A DNA stretch of 42,448 bases from Achromobacter mucicolens (GTDB lineage: Bacteria; Pseudomonadota; Gammaproteobacteria; Burkholderiales; Burkholderiaceae_B): assembly GCF_902859725.1 (NCBI RefSeq), contig NZ_CADIJP010000031.1:1-42448 (forward strand), written 5' to 3'. The stretch's first letter is position 1, and every line of letters begins with the position of its first letter. The notes under the pieces are model-generated. The model did not search any database. It was not told the origin of the DNA and saw nothing but the letters and a program-made list of their open reading frames with translations. Made by a program: the position numbers and the translations under genes. Shown piece by piece: positions 8,463 through 16,450 of the stretch.

Positions 8463-9448
8463 GCGGGGACTCCTTCGGCGCTGAGAATGCAGCGCCATTG
8501 CTGGCCAGCGGCCTGGCCATGGATGGGAACGGCCTGCCGGCATTGCGGTTGCGCATAACGGCAGCGATCGGCGAAGGCGCAGCCGCGCAGCTCGCCCACC
8601 AGCGACGGCACGACGCCCGGGATGGTGCCCAGCGCCTCGCCCGGGGCCGTGCGGCCGGGCACGGGGATACAGCCAAGCAACCCTTGCGTGTAGGGATGGT
8701 GCGGGGTCGCGAAAATGTCGGCCACGGGGCCTTCTTCCACGATCTGGCCGGCGTACATCACTGCCACTTGCCGGGCGATGCGCGCCACCACGCCCAGGTC
8801 GTGCGTGATCAGCACCATGGCAATGCCCAGTTCGGCCTGCAGGTCCGCCAGCAACCGCAGGATCTGCGCCTGAATCGTGACGTCCAGCGCGGTGCTGGGT
8901 TCGTCGGCAATCAGCAGTTCGGGACCGCACATGAGCGCCATCGCGATCATCACCCGTTGGCGCAGCCCGCCGGACAACTGGTGCGGATATTGGCTCAGAC
9001 GCTGGCCGGCTGACGCGATGCCGACCTTCTCCAGCAACTCCACGGCGCGGTCGCGCGCCTGCTGGCTGCTCGCCTTGCAGTGGTGGATGTAGTGTTCGGT
9101 GAGCTGTTCGCCGATGGCGTAGGCGGGGTTGAGCGCCGTCATGGGCTCTTGAAAGATCATCGCCATCTTGCTGCCGCGCAGCGCATTGACGCGCCGGCCG
9201 CGCGCCTTGGACAGGTCCTCGCCCAGCACGGCCAGCCGGCGCGTGCTGCGCCGGGCGGCCTTGGGTAAAAGACCCATGATGGCCAGCGAGGTCATCGACT
9301 TGCCGCAGCCCGATTCCCCGACCAGGCACAGCGTTTCACCGCGCCGGACCTGGAAGGACACGTCGCGCACCGCGTGCAGCGGGCCGCGTGGCGTGGCGAT
9401 GTCGACGGTCAGGCCCTGCACGTCCAGGACGATATCGGTGCCATTCAT
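8459..9448 (-). CDS. Peptide/nickel-type ABC importer, first ATPase (DppD/OppD-like)
   Basis: 329 aa. Walker A GESGCGKS is at 44-51, a variant signature LSGGLRQR at 158-165 and Walker B LLIADEP at 178-184; the H-loop is LITHDLG. The C-terminal [12 protein letters not shown] and CAFADRC/C residues are the oligopeptide-transporter extension. It starts two bases after the DppC-like stop, and its own stop overlaps the DppF-like start by four bases. This supports one polycistronic mRNA from the GntR gene through to the M20 hydrolase. Confidence 0.92.
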   Translation of the reverse strand: MNGTDIVLDVQGLTVDIATPRGPLHAVRDVSFQVRRGETLCLVGESGCGKSMTSLAIMGLLPKAARRSTRRLAVLGEDLSKARGRRVNALRGSKMAMIFQEPMTALNPAYAIGEQLTEHYIHHCKASSQQARDRAVELLEKVGIASAGQRLSQYPHQLSGGLRQRVMIAMALMCGPELLIADEPSTALDVTIQAQILRLLADLQAELGIAMVLITHDLGVVARIARQVAVMYAGQIVEEGPVADIFATPHHPYTQGLLGCIPVPGRTAPGEALGTIPGVVPSLVGELRGCAFADRCRYAQPQCRQAVPIHGQAAGQQWRCILSAEGVPA

Positions 9449-9450
9449 GC

Positions 9451-10359
9451 TCAGGCCCTCTCTTCAGGCGTCAGGAGTTGATGCAGTCCGTCGCCGGCCA
9501 GGTTGATCGCGAAGATCAGCAGCGCCAGCGCCGATCCGGGAATGGCGATCAGCCAGAACGAGAAGAACATGTAGGCCTTGGCCTCGGAGATCATCAATCC
9601 CCACGACGGCAGCGGCGGTTGCACACCCAGGCCCAGGAACGACAGCGAGGCTTCCAGCAGGATCGCGCTGGCGGCTTCCAGCGTGGCGATCACGATCAGT
9701 TGCGGCACGACGTTGGGCAGGACCTCGCCCCAGACGATGCGCCAGGTGCTGGCGCCGGCCGCCTGCGCCGCGGCTACGTATTCCAGCGAGCGCACCTGCT
9801 GCGTGGCGCTGCGCATCACGACCGCGTAGCGGTCCCACTTGAGCAAACCCAGCACCAGGATCACCACCCACAGCGAGCCGCCGACGATGGCCACGGTGGC
9901 CAGCGCGACCAGGATGACCGGCATGGAGAGCCGCGTGGTGATGAGAAACGACACGGCCATGTCGACCTTGCCGCCGAAGTAGCCGGCCGCCATGCCCATC
10001 GCCGTGCCGATGAGGCCGGAGATGAGCGCGACGCTGATGCCGATCAGGAGCGAAATGCGCGCCCCGTAGAACAGGCGCGACATGTAGTCGCGTCCCAGCT
10101 GGTCGGTGCCCAGCGGGTGCAGCCAGGTGCCTTTCTCGTACCAGACGGGCGGCGCGGTACGGTAGGCCAGATCCTGGAAATAGGGATCGTGCGGCGAGAT
10201 CCACGGGGCCAGCAGCGCGATCAGCACGATGACGAGCAGAATGCCGCCGCCGGCCAAAAGCGCCTTGTTGCGCCGCAGTCGGCGCCAGCGCAGCGTGGCC
10301 GCGGACAGCTCCAGCGGAGGCGCCGCGGACGTGGCGGGGGTGATCGTAGGCGTATTCAT
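9451..10359 (-). CDS. Peptide/nickel-type ABC importer permease (DppC-like)
   Basis: 302 aa from ATG 10359, one base after the upstream permease stop; the longer open frame to 10413 is antisense or overlap and unlikely. The N-terminal cytoplasmic leader ends in RRLRRNKALLAGG before the first membrane helix (about 32-55). The SPHDPYFQ segment follows, typical of DppC/OppC proteins, then GTDQLGRD and further helices. The ATPase-contacting loop is visible as EYVAAAQAAGASTWRI near residue 195. Together with the DppB-like protein it forms the membrane channel. Confidence 0.92.
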   Translation of the reverse strand: MNTPTITPATSAAPPLELSAATLRWRRLRRNKALLAGGGILLVIVLIALLAPWISPHDPYFQDLAYRTAPPVWYEKGTWLHPLGTDQLGRDYMSRLFYGARISLLIGISVALISGLIGTAMGMAAGYFGGKVDMAVSFLITTRLSMPVILVALATVAIVGGSLWVVILVLGLLKWDRYAVVMRSATQQVRSLEYVAAAQAAGASTWRIVWGEVLPNVVPQLIVIATLEAASAILLEASLSFLGLGVQPPLPSWGLMISEAKAYMFFSFWLIAIPGSALALLIFAINLAGDGLHQLLTPEERA

Positions 10360-10360
10360 G

Positions 10361-11278
10361 TCAGGACACCCGGATGCGTGGATCGAGCCACGCGTTGGCC
10401 ACGTCGGCGGCAAGCGTCAGCAGCACATACAGCACCGACAGCAGCAGCACGATCAGCTGCATGACCGGATAGTCCTTGTAAGTGATGCTTTGGTAGGCCA
10501 GGTAACCCAGCCCGTCCAGCGCGAAGATGGTCTCGATGACCACCGAGCCGCCCAGCAGGTAGCCCAGCTGCACGGCGGCCAGCGCCACCACCGGCACGAT
10601 CGCGTTGCGCAGCGCGTGCTTGAAGATCACCTTGCCGGCCGGCAGCCCCTTGGCGCGCGCGGTGCGGATGTAATCGGCGCCCAGCACCTCGATCATGCCG
10701 GCGCGAATCAGCCGCATGAACGCGGGCGCCACGTAATACCCCAGCGCGATCGCGGGCATGACGAAGTGCTGCCACGTGCCGCTGCCCGACACCGGCAGGA
10801 TGCGCAGGGATATCGAAAACAGCATGATCAGGATCAGCGCGAAGAAGAAGTTCGGCAGCGCCTGTCCCAGCACGGCAATCGCCAGACAGACGCGGTCGAT
10901 CAGGCTGCCCTTGTACAAGGCGGCCAGCACGCCCAGCGGAATCGAGATGAACAGCGCGAAGGCCAGCGCGGCCATGCCCAGCTTGAGCGTGGTCGCCAGC
11001 TTGGACAGGATGAGCGGCCCGGCTTCGGTCTTGAAGTACACCGAGGTGCCGAAGTCGCCCTGCAGGATGTGCCAGAGCCAGTCGGCGTACTGGACGATGA
11101 TCGGGCGGTCCAGCCCGTAGGTCTTGCGGATCATGTCGATGTCCGCCTGGCGCGCGCCTTCGCCGGCCAGCGCCAGCGCCGGGTCGCCCGACAGGTGCAG
11201 CAGCAGGAACGCCAGAATGGACACGGTCAGCGCCACCAGCGCCGCCAGGCCCAGGCGCCTCAGCGTGAAATAAAGCAT
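10361..11278 (-). CDS. Peptide/nickel-type ABC importer permease (DppB-like)
   Basis: 305 aa with the usual DppB order: MLYFTLRRLG cytoplasmic start, first helix (about 10-30), a periplasmic segment with GLDRPIIVQY, then five more helices. The EAA-type loop that docks the ATPase is ADYIRTARAKG...HALRNA (about residues 200-220), and the family-typical GGSVVIETIFALDGLG follows. The start lies 65 bases downstream of the binding-protein stop, with AGAGGAAG as Shine-Dalgarno. The gap holds a strong hairpin (11301-11332). Confidence 0.92.
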   Translation of the reverse strand: MLYFTLRRLGLAALVALTVSILAFLLLHLSGDPALALAGEGARQADIDMIRKTYGLDRPIIVQYADWLWHILQGDFGTSVYFKTEAGPLILSKLATTLKLGMAALAFALFISIPLGVLAALYKGSLIDRVCLAIAVLGQALPNFFFALILIMLFSISLRILPVSGSGTWQHFVMPAIALGYYVAPAFMRLIRAGMIEVLGADYIRTARAKGLPAGKVIFKHALRNAIVPVVALAAVQLGYLLGGSVVIETIFALDGLGYLAYQSITYKDYPVMQLIVLLLSVLYVLLTLAADVANAWLDPRIRVS

Positions 11279-11300
11279 AGGACTTCCTCTCTGTTCAGCA

Positions 11301-11332
11301 GCGCCGGGCGGGCCGCGGGGCCGGCCCGGCGC
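11301..11332 (-). promoter_or_regulatory. Strong intercistronic hairpin between binding-protein and permease genes
   Basis: Perfect 9-bp inverted repeat, GCGCCGGGC at 11301-11309 and GCCCGGCGC at 11324-11332, enclosing further GC-rich complementarity. No U-run follows, so full termination is unlikely. Such stem-loops after a binding-protein gene often stabilise the upstream mRNA segment and raise the ratio of binding protein to permease. That role is inferred. Confidence 0.5.
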
Positions 11333-11342
11333 GGGGCGCGCC

Positions 11343-12944
11343 TTACTTCCAGCTCATGTCCCAGAAGCGCACCAGCTCGTCCGAGTAGGGCTTGAAGTTC
11401 ACGTCCTTGGTGGCGACGTAGTAGGCGGGCAGCGTCCAGAGCGGCACCGCATAGGCCTTTTCCGCGATGATGTCCAGCGCCTCCTTGTAGGCCGCTTTGC
11501 GCGCTTCGCTATCGATGGTGGTATCGCCCTTTTTCAAGAGGTCGCGCACCTTCGGGTCGCGCGTGATGTCGTCGCTGCCGAAGGCGAAGTACACCGGCGT
11601 GGAAGCCGACACGTCGTTCACCAGGTTCGAGCCCCACGTCTGGTGCGTGAGCGAAGCCTTGTTGGCGCGGATCATGTCGCGCATCGCGGCGTACTGCAGG
11701 AAGTTCAGCTTGGCGCGGATGCCGACGGCCTGCAGGTAGTTGATGATGGCTTCGGTCTGGTTGCGTTCGCGATACGCGACGATGTCGATGTCAAAGCCGT
11801 TGGGATAGCCCGCCTCGGCCAGCAGCTTCTTGGCCTGCGCGGGGTCGTACTTGTAGGTCGGGGCGCCTTCCTGCGTGCAGCCTACCTGAGACGGCGTGCA
11901 GATGGTGTTGATGAGGCCGCCGCCTTCGCCCACGATGTTCTTGAGCATCGACTCGCGGTCGATTGCGTGGATGATGGCGCGGCGCACGCGCTCGTCCTTC
12001 AGTTGCGGCGCGGGCGTGCCTTCCAGGATGTTCATCTGCATGAACACGATGCGCATGGTGTTGCCCGTGACCATCTGCAGGTTCGGCATGCCGCCCAGCT
12101 GCTCGGCCTGGTCCTTGGGCACGCTCATGATCAGGTCTTCGCCGCCGGAGATGACCTCGGCCATCTGCGTCTGGCGGTCGGGGATGAAGCGGATGACCAC
12201 CTTGCCGATCTTGGGCTGCGCCTTGGGCGAATCCTTGAAGTAGTCGGCGTTGCGTTCCAGCGTGATGGACTTGCCGGGCTGATAGTCCACGACCTTGTAC
12301 GGGCCGGAGCCCACGGGCTTGGCGTTCATGCCCTTGGGGCCGACCTCCTGGTAGTACTTGGCGGGGTGGATGGCGGCCGTGGTCGACAGGTATTCCTTGG
12401 CGCCGGGGAAGGGCTCCTTGGTGGTCAGGCGCACCTTGTACTTGTTGATCTTCTCAACCTTGTCGATCCAGGACACGTTCTGCTGCGTGACCGCCTTGTT
12501 CTTCGGGTCGGCCACGAAGTTCAGCGTGTAGACCACCGAGTCGGCGTCGAACTCCTCGCCGTTGTGGAATTTGACGCCCTCGCGCAGCTCGAATTCCATG
12601 GTCTTGTCATCGATCTGTTTCCAGCTCTTGGCGAGCTGGCCCTTGTACTCGTTGGTGACCGGGTCGCGGTAGAGCAGGGTGTCCCACACGTTGGCCGCGA
12701 TGATGACGCCGATGCGCACGTTGTTGAAGTACGGGTCGACACTTTCCGGGGCCTGGTCGTAGGCCATGCGCAAGGTGTCGTCCTTCTTGCCGGCAAGCGC
12801 GGGTTGGGATGCCAGCGCGGCGCAGGCAAGAAGCGCGGCGGCCAGTGCCTTCAATGGCGTGACGCGGCGCAAGGACAGCGCGGGCGCGGCGGGGGTGAAG
12901 CGAGAAAGCGTGATGCAGCAAGGTGTGAAGCGACTATCAGCCAT
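11343..12944 (-). CDS. Extracellular solute-binding protein, family 5 (peptide/nickel type)
   Basis: 533 aa from ATG 12944. That start has AGAGGAG eight bases upstream; the frame extends to 13124 but that part overlaps the regulator gene. A long n-region precedes the signal-peptide core LAAALLACAALASQPALA, with likely cleavage near residue 50. Family 5 landmarks follow: MAYDQAPESVDPYFNN near the mature start, then MEFELREGVKFHNGEEFDA and RRAIIHAIDRESM. The protein captures the substrate in the periplasm for the DppBCDF-like complex. The family binds peptides, but also opines, nickel and other amides, so the name does not fix the ligand. It lies 23 bases downstream of the GntR gene and is probably its co-transcribed target. 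Confidence 0.92.
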   Translation of the reverse strand: MADSRFTPCCITLSRFTPAAPALSLRRVTPLKALAAALLACAALASQPALAGKKDDTLRMAYDQAPESVDPYFNNVRIGVIIAANVWDTLLYRDPVTNEYKGQLAKSWKQIDDKTMEFELREGVKFHNGEEFDADSVVYTLNFVADPKNKAVTQQNVSWIDKVEKINKYKVRLTTKEPFPGAKEYLSTTAAIHPAKYYQEVGPKGMNAKPVGSGPYKVVDYQPGKSITLERNADYFKDSPKAQPKIGKVVIRFIPDRQTQMAEVISGGEDLIMSVPKDQAEQLGGMPNLQMVTGNTMRIVFMQMNILEGTPAPQLKDERVRRAIIHAIDRESMLKNIVGEGGGLINTICTPSQVGCTQEGAPTYKYDPAQAKKLLAEAGYPNGFDIDIVAYRERNQTEAIINYLQAVGIRAKLNFLQYAAMRDMIRANKASLTHQTWGSNLVNDVSASTPVYFAFGSDDITRDPKVRDLLKKGDTTIDSEARKAAYKEALDIIAEKAYAVPLWTLPAYYVATKDVNFKPYSDELVRFWDMSWK

Positions 12945-12967
12945 GGTGAAGGCTCCTCTTGATGACA

Positions 12968-13726
12968 CTACATGTGTTGCGTATCTATCGTCTCGCTCCG
13001 GCTCTTGAGCGCCGCCTCGCATTTGCGCTGCAGGTGCTGCCGCATGATGGCTGCCAGCCGGTCCGCGTCGCGCGCGGCAAGGGCCTCCGCCATTTCTATG
13101 TGTTCGCGCATCGCCAGATCCCATTTCTGCCGGTTCTCGTTCGAGACGAAGCGCAGGTTCTGGATCCGCGCGTTCTGCGCGTCGTAAAGCTGCTTGAGCA
13201 GGCTGTTGTGCGCGGCCAGGCTGATGCGTTCGTGGATCTCGCGGTTGACGCGAAAGTACGTCGGCAGGTCATGCCGCGCATGGCTGGCCATCATTTCGTA
13301 GGTCAGCGCGCGGATTTCCGCGATCTCGACGTCGGTCGCGCGCTCGCAGGCAAACCGGCACGACATCGCTTCCAGCCCGCCGATCACTTCGAAGGCTTCG
13401 CGGATATTCGCTTCGGACAGCGCCACCACCTGGGCGCCGCGGTTCGGTTCGATCTGCACCAGGCCTTCGGCGGCCAGCAGCCGGAACGCCTCGCGCAGCG
13501 GGGTGCGCGACACGCCCAGCAGGTCGCACAGCGCGCGTTCGTTCAAGCGGGTGCCGGGCGGGAATTCGCCCTGGATGATGCGTTCGCGCAGCGATCCGGC
13601 CGCCGATGCCGCCAGCGTGCGCCCGTCGCCGGCGGCGCGAACGGCCGCGGGCACCGGGGCGGGCGCAAGATCGGGCGAGGCCACGGCCCCGGCGTGATCC
13701 GGCAAGAAGCTAGGATCGCTGCTCAT
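12968..13726 (-). CDS. GntR-family regulator with FCD ligand-binding domain
   Basis: 252 aa. After an unusual Ala/Pro-rich leader of about 38 residues, the winged HTH runs from about 42 to 105 (LRERIIQGEFPPGTRLNERA, VSRTPLREAFRLLAAEGLV). The all-helical FCD domain follows, with metal/ligand positions typical of the FadR subgroup (ERATDVEIAEIR, REIHERISLAAHN). Members are usually repressors released by the pathway substrate or an intermediate. It is the first gene of the minus-strand importer operon and divergent from the aminotransferase gene. A TTGGTATACAAA site starts at its own ATG, consistent with autoregulation. A shorter start inside the leader cannot be excluded. Confidence 0.9.
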   Translation of the reverse strand: MSSDPSFLPDHAGAVASPDLAPAPVPAAVRAAGDGRTLAASAAGSLRERIIQGEFPPGTRLNERALCDLLGVSRTPLREAFRLLAAEGLVQIEPNRGAQVVALSEANIREAFEVIGGLEAMSCRFACERATDVEIAEIRALTYEMMASHARHDLPTYFRVNREIHERISLAAHNSLLKQLYDAQNARIQNLRFVSNENRQKWDLAMREHIEMAEALAARDADRLAAIMRQHLQRKCEAALKSRSETIDTQHM

Positions 13727-13737
13727 TGGTATACAAA
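13726..13737. promoter_or_regulatory. Candidate GntR operator copy 1
   Basis: TTGGTATACAAA, centred on the palindrome GTATAC, abuts the ATG of the GntR gene. The motif recurs twice in the same divergent region (13788-13800 and 13894-13905). Palindromes of the TNGTATACNA type are known for FCD-type GntR regulators. Assignment to this regulator rests on repetition and location. Confidence 0.5.
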
Positions 13738-13787
13738 AATTCCCCTTGTTTTCGCAGACTATAAACCTGTCTTTGCTGCGGTTTTGA

Positions 13788-13800
13788 TGGGTGTATACCC
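13788..13800. promoter_or_regulatory. Candidate GntR operator copy 2
   Basis: TGGGTGTATACCC shares the GTATAC core (13793-13798) with the two other copies and has its own GGG/CCC symmetry. It lies just upstream of a possible minus-strand promoter whose -10 is TATAGT (13763 down to 13758). It is more diverged than copies 1 and 3. Confidence 0.4.
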
Positions 13801-13893
13801 TAGGTTATCGACGTAAAAACAATGGGATAGAGTGGCGCAAGCCGCAAGTCCGCCAGGCCGGCGCGTGTCGCATCAGGATGCGCGCAGGCCGTA

Positions 13894-13905
13894 CTGGTAT
13901 ACAAA
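13894..13905. promoter_or_regulatory. Candidate GntR operator copy 3, overlapping an extended -10 of the aminotransferase promoter
   Basis: CTGGTATACAAA is nearly identical to copy 1. Its TGGTATACA fits an extended -10 element (TGnTATA) on the plus strand, about 25-30 bases before the aminotransferase ATG at 13927. Occupation by the regulator would block initiation directly. The promoter itself is inferred. Confidence 0.45.
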
Positions 13906-13926
13906 CCGTCCATATTGGGGCCCCGC

Positions 13927-15123
13927 ATGCTCACGCTGAACTCCCACCCGTCCGGCCGGCATTTCCTGCAGATTCCCGGACCGACCAACGTCCCCGACCG
14001 CGTCCTGCGCGCCATCGACCAGGCCACCATCGATCATCGGGGACCGGAATTCGGCGAGCTTGGCAAAGCGTTGCTGACGGGCATCAAGCAGGTCTTCCAG
14101 ACCGAGTCGCCCGTCGTGATCTTTCCGGCTTCGGGCACCGGGGCCTGGGAAGCGGCGCTGGTCAACACGCTGTCGCCGGGCGACCGCGTGCTGATGGTCG
14201 AGACCGGCCACTTTGCCAGCCTGTGGCGCAAGCTTGCCGGGCGGTTGGGGCTGGATGTTGATTGCATCGAAGGCGACTGGCGTCGCCCCGTCGATGCCGG
14301 CGTGATCGGCGCGCGGCTGGCCGACGATGCCCAGCACCGCATCAAGGCGGTGTGCGTGGTGCACAACGAGACCTCAACCGGCGTCACCAGCGACATCGCC
14401 GCGGTGCGCGCCGCCATCGATCAGGCCGGGCACCCGGCGCTGCTGATGGTCGACACGATTTCCTCGCTGGGCTCCATCGACTACCGCCACGACGGATGGG
14501 GCGTGGACGTCACGGTGGCCGGATCGCAGAAGGGACTGATGCTGCCGCCGGGCCTGTCGTTCAACGCGGTGGGTCCGCGCGCGCTGGCTGCGGCCGAGAC
14601 CGCGCGCCTGCCGCGTTCCTATTGGGATTGGCGCGAAATGCTGGGGCCCAATGCAAAGGGCTATTTCCCGTACACCCCGTCGACCAATCTGCTGTATGGC
14701 CTTCATGAAGCGCTGGCCATGCTGGCGGCCGAAGGCCTGCCGCAGGTGTTCGCGCGCCATGAACGCCATGCCCGCGCCACGCGGCTGGCGGTGGCCGGTT
14801 GGGGGTTGGAGCTGCTGAGCCTGGACCCGGCCGCGCACAGCCCGGCGTTGACCGCGGTGCTGATGCCCGACGGCCACAGCGCCGACGCGCTGCGCAAGGT
14901 CATTCTGGACCGCTTCGATATGTCGCTGGGGCAGGGGCTGGGCAAGCTTTCCGACCGTATCTTCCGCATCGGCCATCTGGGCCATTTCAATGATCTGACG
15001 CTATGCGGCACGCTGGCGGGCGTGGAGATGGGGCTGGCCGCGGCCGGCGTCCCGCACCGCTCCGGCGGATTGCAGGCGGCCATGGAATATCTGACCCGCG
15101 CGCCCGAACGCGTGGCGGGATAA
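13927..15123 (+). CDS. Class V PLP aminotransferase (serine-glyoxylate / alanine-glyoxylate type)
   Basis: 398 aa from ATG 13927; an in-frame TTG at 13915 adds only four residues. Fold-type I motifs of the AGXT/SGAT group are present: FLQIPGPTNVPDRV near the start, DHRGPEF, ASGTGAWEA (phosphate binding, 68-76), MVDTISSLG with Asp176 for the pyridine nitrogen, and the Schiff-base Lys202 in AGSQKGLMLPPG. It is cytoplasmic. Relatives transaminate serine, alanine or ureidoglycine with glyoxylate or pyruvate. With the divergent importer and two hydrolases, it probably processes the amino compound released from the imported substrate. The next gene follows after 22 bases, so the two are likely co-transcribed. 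Confidence 0.88.
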   Translation: MLTLNSHPSGRHFLQIPGPTNVPDRVLRAIDQATIDHRGPEFGELGKALLTGIKQVFQTESPVVIFPASGTGAWEAALVNTLSPGDRVLMVETGHFASLWRKLAGRLGLDVDCIEGDWRRPVDAGVIGARLADDAQHRIKAVCVVHNETSTGVTSDIAAVRAAIDQAGHPALLMVDTISSLGSIDYRHDGWGVDVTVAGSQKGLMLPPGLSFNAVGPRALAAAETARLPRSYWDWREMLGPNAKGYFPYTPSTNLLYGLHEALAMLAAEGLPQVFARHERHARATRLAVAGWGLELLSLDPAAHSPALTAVLMPDGHSADALRKVILDRFDMSLGQGLGKLSDRIFRIGHLGHFNDLTLCGTLAGVEMGLAAAGVPHRSGGLQAAMEYLTRAPERVAG

Positions 15124-15145
15124 ACACACAACAACGAGGGAACCG

Positions 15146-16198
15146 ATGAATACGCTCATGCAGCAGGCGATCCAGTTCGCCAACGATCACGAATCGACCT
15201 GGGATCGCAGCGTCAAAGGCAATTTTGGCGTGCACCTGAACGACCCGCCGCCGTGGAACCGTCTGCTGGGTCCCATCCACGATCGCGGGCCGGTGTCCGG
15301 CGTGGTGGTGGTGGACGGCAAGACAGTGGCCTCGTGGGGCGAGCCTGACCGGGCCGACCTGACGTTCAGCGTCGCCAAGCTGTACTTGGCCATTTTGGCG
15401 GGCGTTGCGCATGACCGCGGCCTGCTGCCGGATGTGGACGAGCCCGTGGGCAAGCGCGTGCCGGGCATCGGCTTTGACGAAGGCCGCAACGCGTCCATCA
15501 CCTGGCGCCACCTGTTGCAGCAGACCAGCGAATGGGAAGGCGAACGCTTTGGCGTGTCGGATCAGGCGGACCGCTACCGCGCCGTCACCTTCGGCGTGCC
15601 GCCGGACGGCAAGAAGGGCGATGCGCGTCCGTTGCAGGAACCCGGCACGTATTGGGAATACAACGACGTGCGCATCAATCAGTTGTCTTATGCGCTGCTG
15701 CATCTGTTCCGCAAACCGCTGCCGGAGGTGTTCCGCGAGGCCGTCACGCGGCCCATCGGCTGCAGCGAGAACTGGCAGTGGGTCGGCTACGACAACGCCT
15801 GGGTCGAGATCGACGGCCAGCGCATGCCGTCGGTGCCGGGCGGTTCGCACTGGGGCGGCGGCATGTCCATCAGCGCCAACGATCAGGCGCTGATCGGCCA
15901 GATGCTGTTGAACGACGGTCAGGCGAACGGCCGCCAGATCCTGTCGCGCGAATGGCTGCAGGCCATGCGCACCCCCTGCGACATCGCGCCGTACTACGGG
16001 TATTTGATCTGGCTGAACCACGAAGGCAAGGTCTTTCCCAGCGTGCCGTCGTCCAGCTTCTTCGGGGTGGGCGCGGGTAGCTCGTTCACATGGGTGGAGC
16101 CAGAGCGCAAGATGGTCGTGATCGTGCGCTGGCTGAATTCGGCCCATGCCGACGCGCTGTTCGGGAAGATATTGGCGGCGGTGGATGCGGGCGACTGA
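15146..16198 (+). CDS. Cytoplasmic SxxK serine hydrolase (class C beta-lactamase-like fold)
   Basis: 350 aa, start ATG 15146 with GAGGG upstream. The catalytic SVAK tetrad is at residues 75-78 (after RADLTF), and the second motif Tyr172-Asn173-Asp174 lies in PGTYWEYND. A late GAGSSFTWVEPERKMVVIV segment matches the third motif region. The fold is shared by class C beta-lactamases, DD-peptidases, esterases and 6-aminohexanoate-dimer hydrolases. No signal peptide is seen, so a cell-wall role or periplasmic beta-lactamase is unlikely. Hydrolysis of an imported amide, ester or lactam is more plausible. It is the second gene of the short plus-strand operon opposite the importer. Confidence 0.85.
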   Translation: MNTLMQQAIQFANDHESTWDRSVKGNFGVHLNDPPPWNRLLGPIHDRGPVSGVVVVDGKTVASWGEPDRADLTFSVAKLYLAILAGVAHDRGLLPDVDEPVGKRVPGIGFDEGRNASITWRHLLQQTSEWEGERFGVSDQADRYRAVTFGVPPDGKKGDARPLQEPGTYWEYNDVRINQLSYALLHLFRKPLPEVFREAVTRPIGCSENWQWVGYDNAWVEIDGQRMPSVPGGSHWGGGMSISANDQALIGQMLLNDGQANGRQILSREWLQAMRTPCDIAPYYGYLIWLNHEGKVFPSVPSSSFFGVGAGSSFTWVEPERKMVVIVRWLNSAHADALFGKILAAVDAGD

Positions 16199-16210
16199 CA
16201 TCTGCGAAAC

Positions 16211-16285
16211 GAGGCCGGTGTCTGACACCCGTGCAGGCCGTTGTATGTTCGGGACGGTGCGGCCTGGGTGTCAGACACCGGCCTC
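16211..16285. repeat. Large inverted repeat built on the GGTGTC-TGACACC palindrome
   Basis: The 20-base arm GAGGCCGGTGTCTGACACCC (16211-16230) is perfectly complementary to 16266-16285. A second complementary pair inside (CAGGCCG at 16233-16239, CGGCCTG at 16260-16266) extends the potential stem. Each arm is itself palindromic around TGTCTGACA. Related copies sit at 16321-16335 and at 38078-38140. It lies between two co-oriented genes, downstream of the serine hydrolase, so it may end that transcript. The dispersed copies suggest a REP-like family. Confidence 0.7.
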
Positions 16286-16320
16286 TGCGAGCTGACCGTC
16301 ATGCTGGCACGGCGCCGCCG

Positions 16321-16335
16321 GGGTGCCTGACACCC
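16321..16335. repeat. Degenerate third copy of the GGTGTC/GACACC repeat
   Basis: GGGTGCCTGACACCC keeps the outer GGGTG/CACCC symmetry and the TGACACC half of the neighbouring repeat but has lost the perfect centre. The remaining bases up to the aldo/keto reductase start (16336-16450) contain no gene that I can support. Confidence 0.5.
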
Positions 16336-16450
16336 TCATCCCAGCCGCGGTTTTGCGGCATGCCAGGTTTTTTCGGGCAAGATATCGCGTTCGGCCGAGC
16401 GTTGCCGCGCGGCCACGCCGCATCTTTTCATCCGATCAAGGAACCACGCC

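Noticed and set aside
11643-12962. 439-codon plus-strand frame opposite the family 5 binding protein
   Set aside because: Antisense shadow with repetitive Val/Gly/Leu/His composition; no ribosome site or motif.
15146-16198. The SxxK hydrolase as a beta-lactamase resistance gene
   Set aside because: No signal peptide, and the locus is catabolic; fold similarity alone does not show antibiotic hydrolysis.
14987-16228. 413-codon minus-strand frame opposite the serine hydrolase
   Set aside because: Antisense shadow; the plus strand encodes a protein with catalytic motifs.
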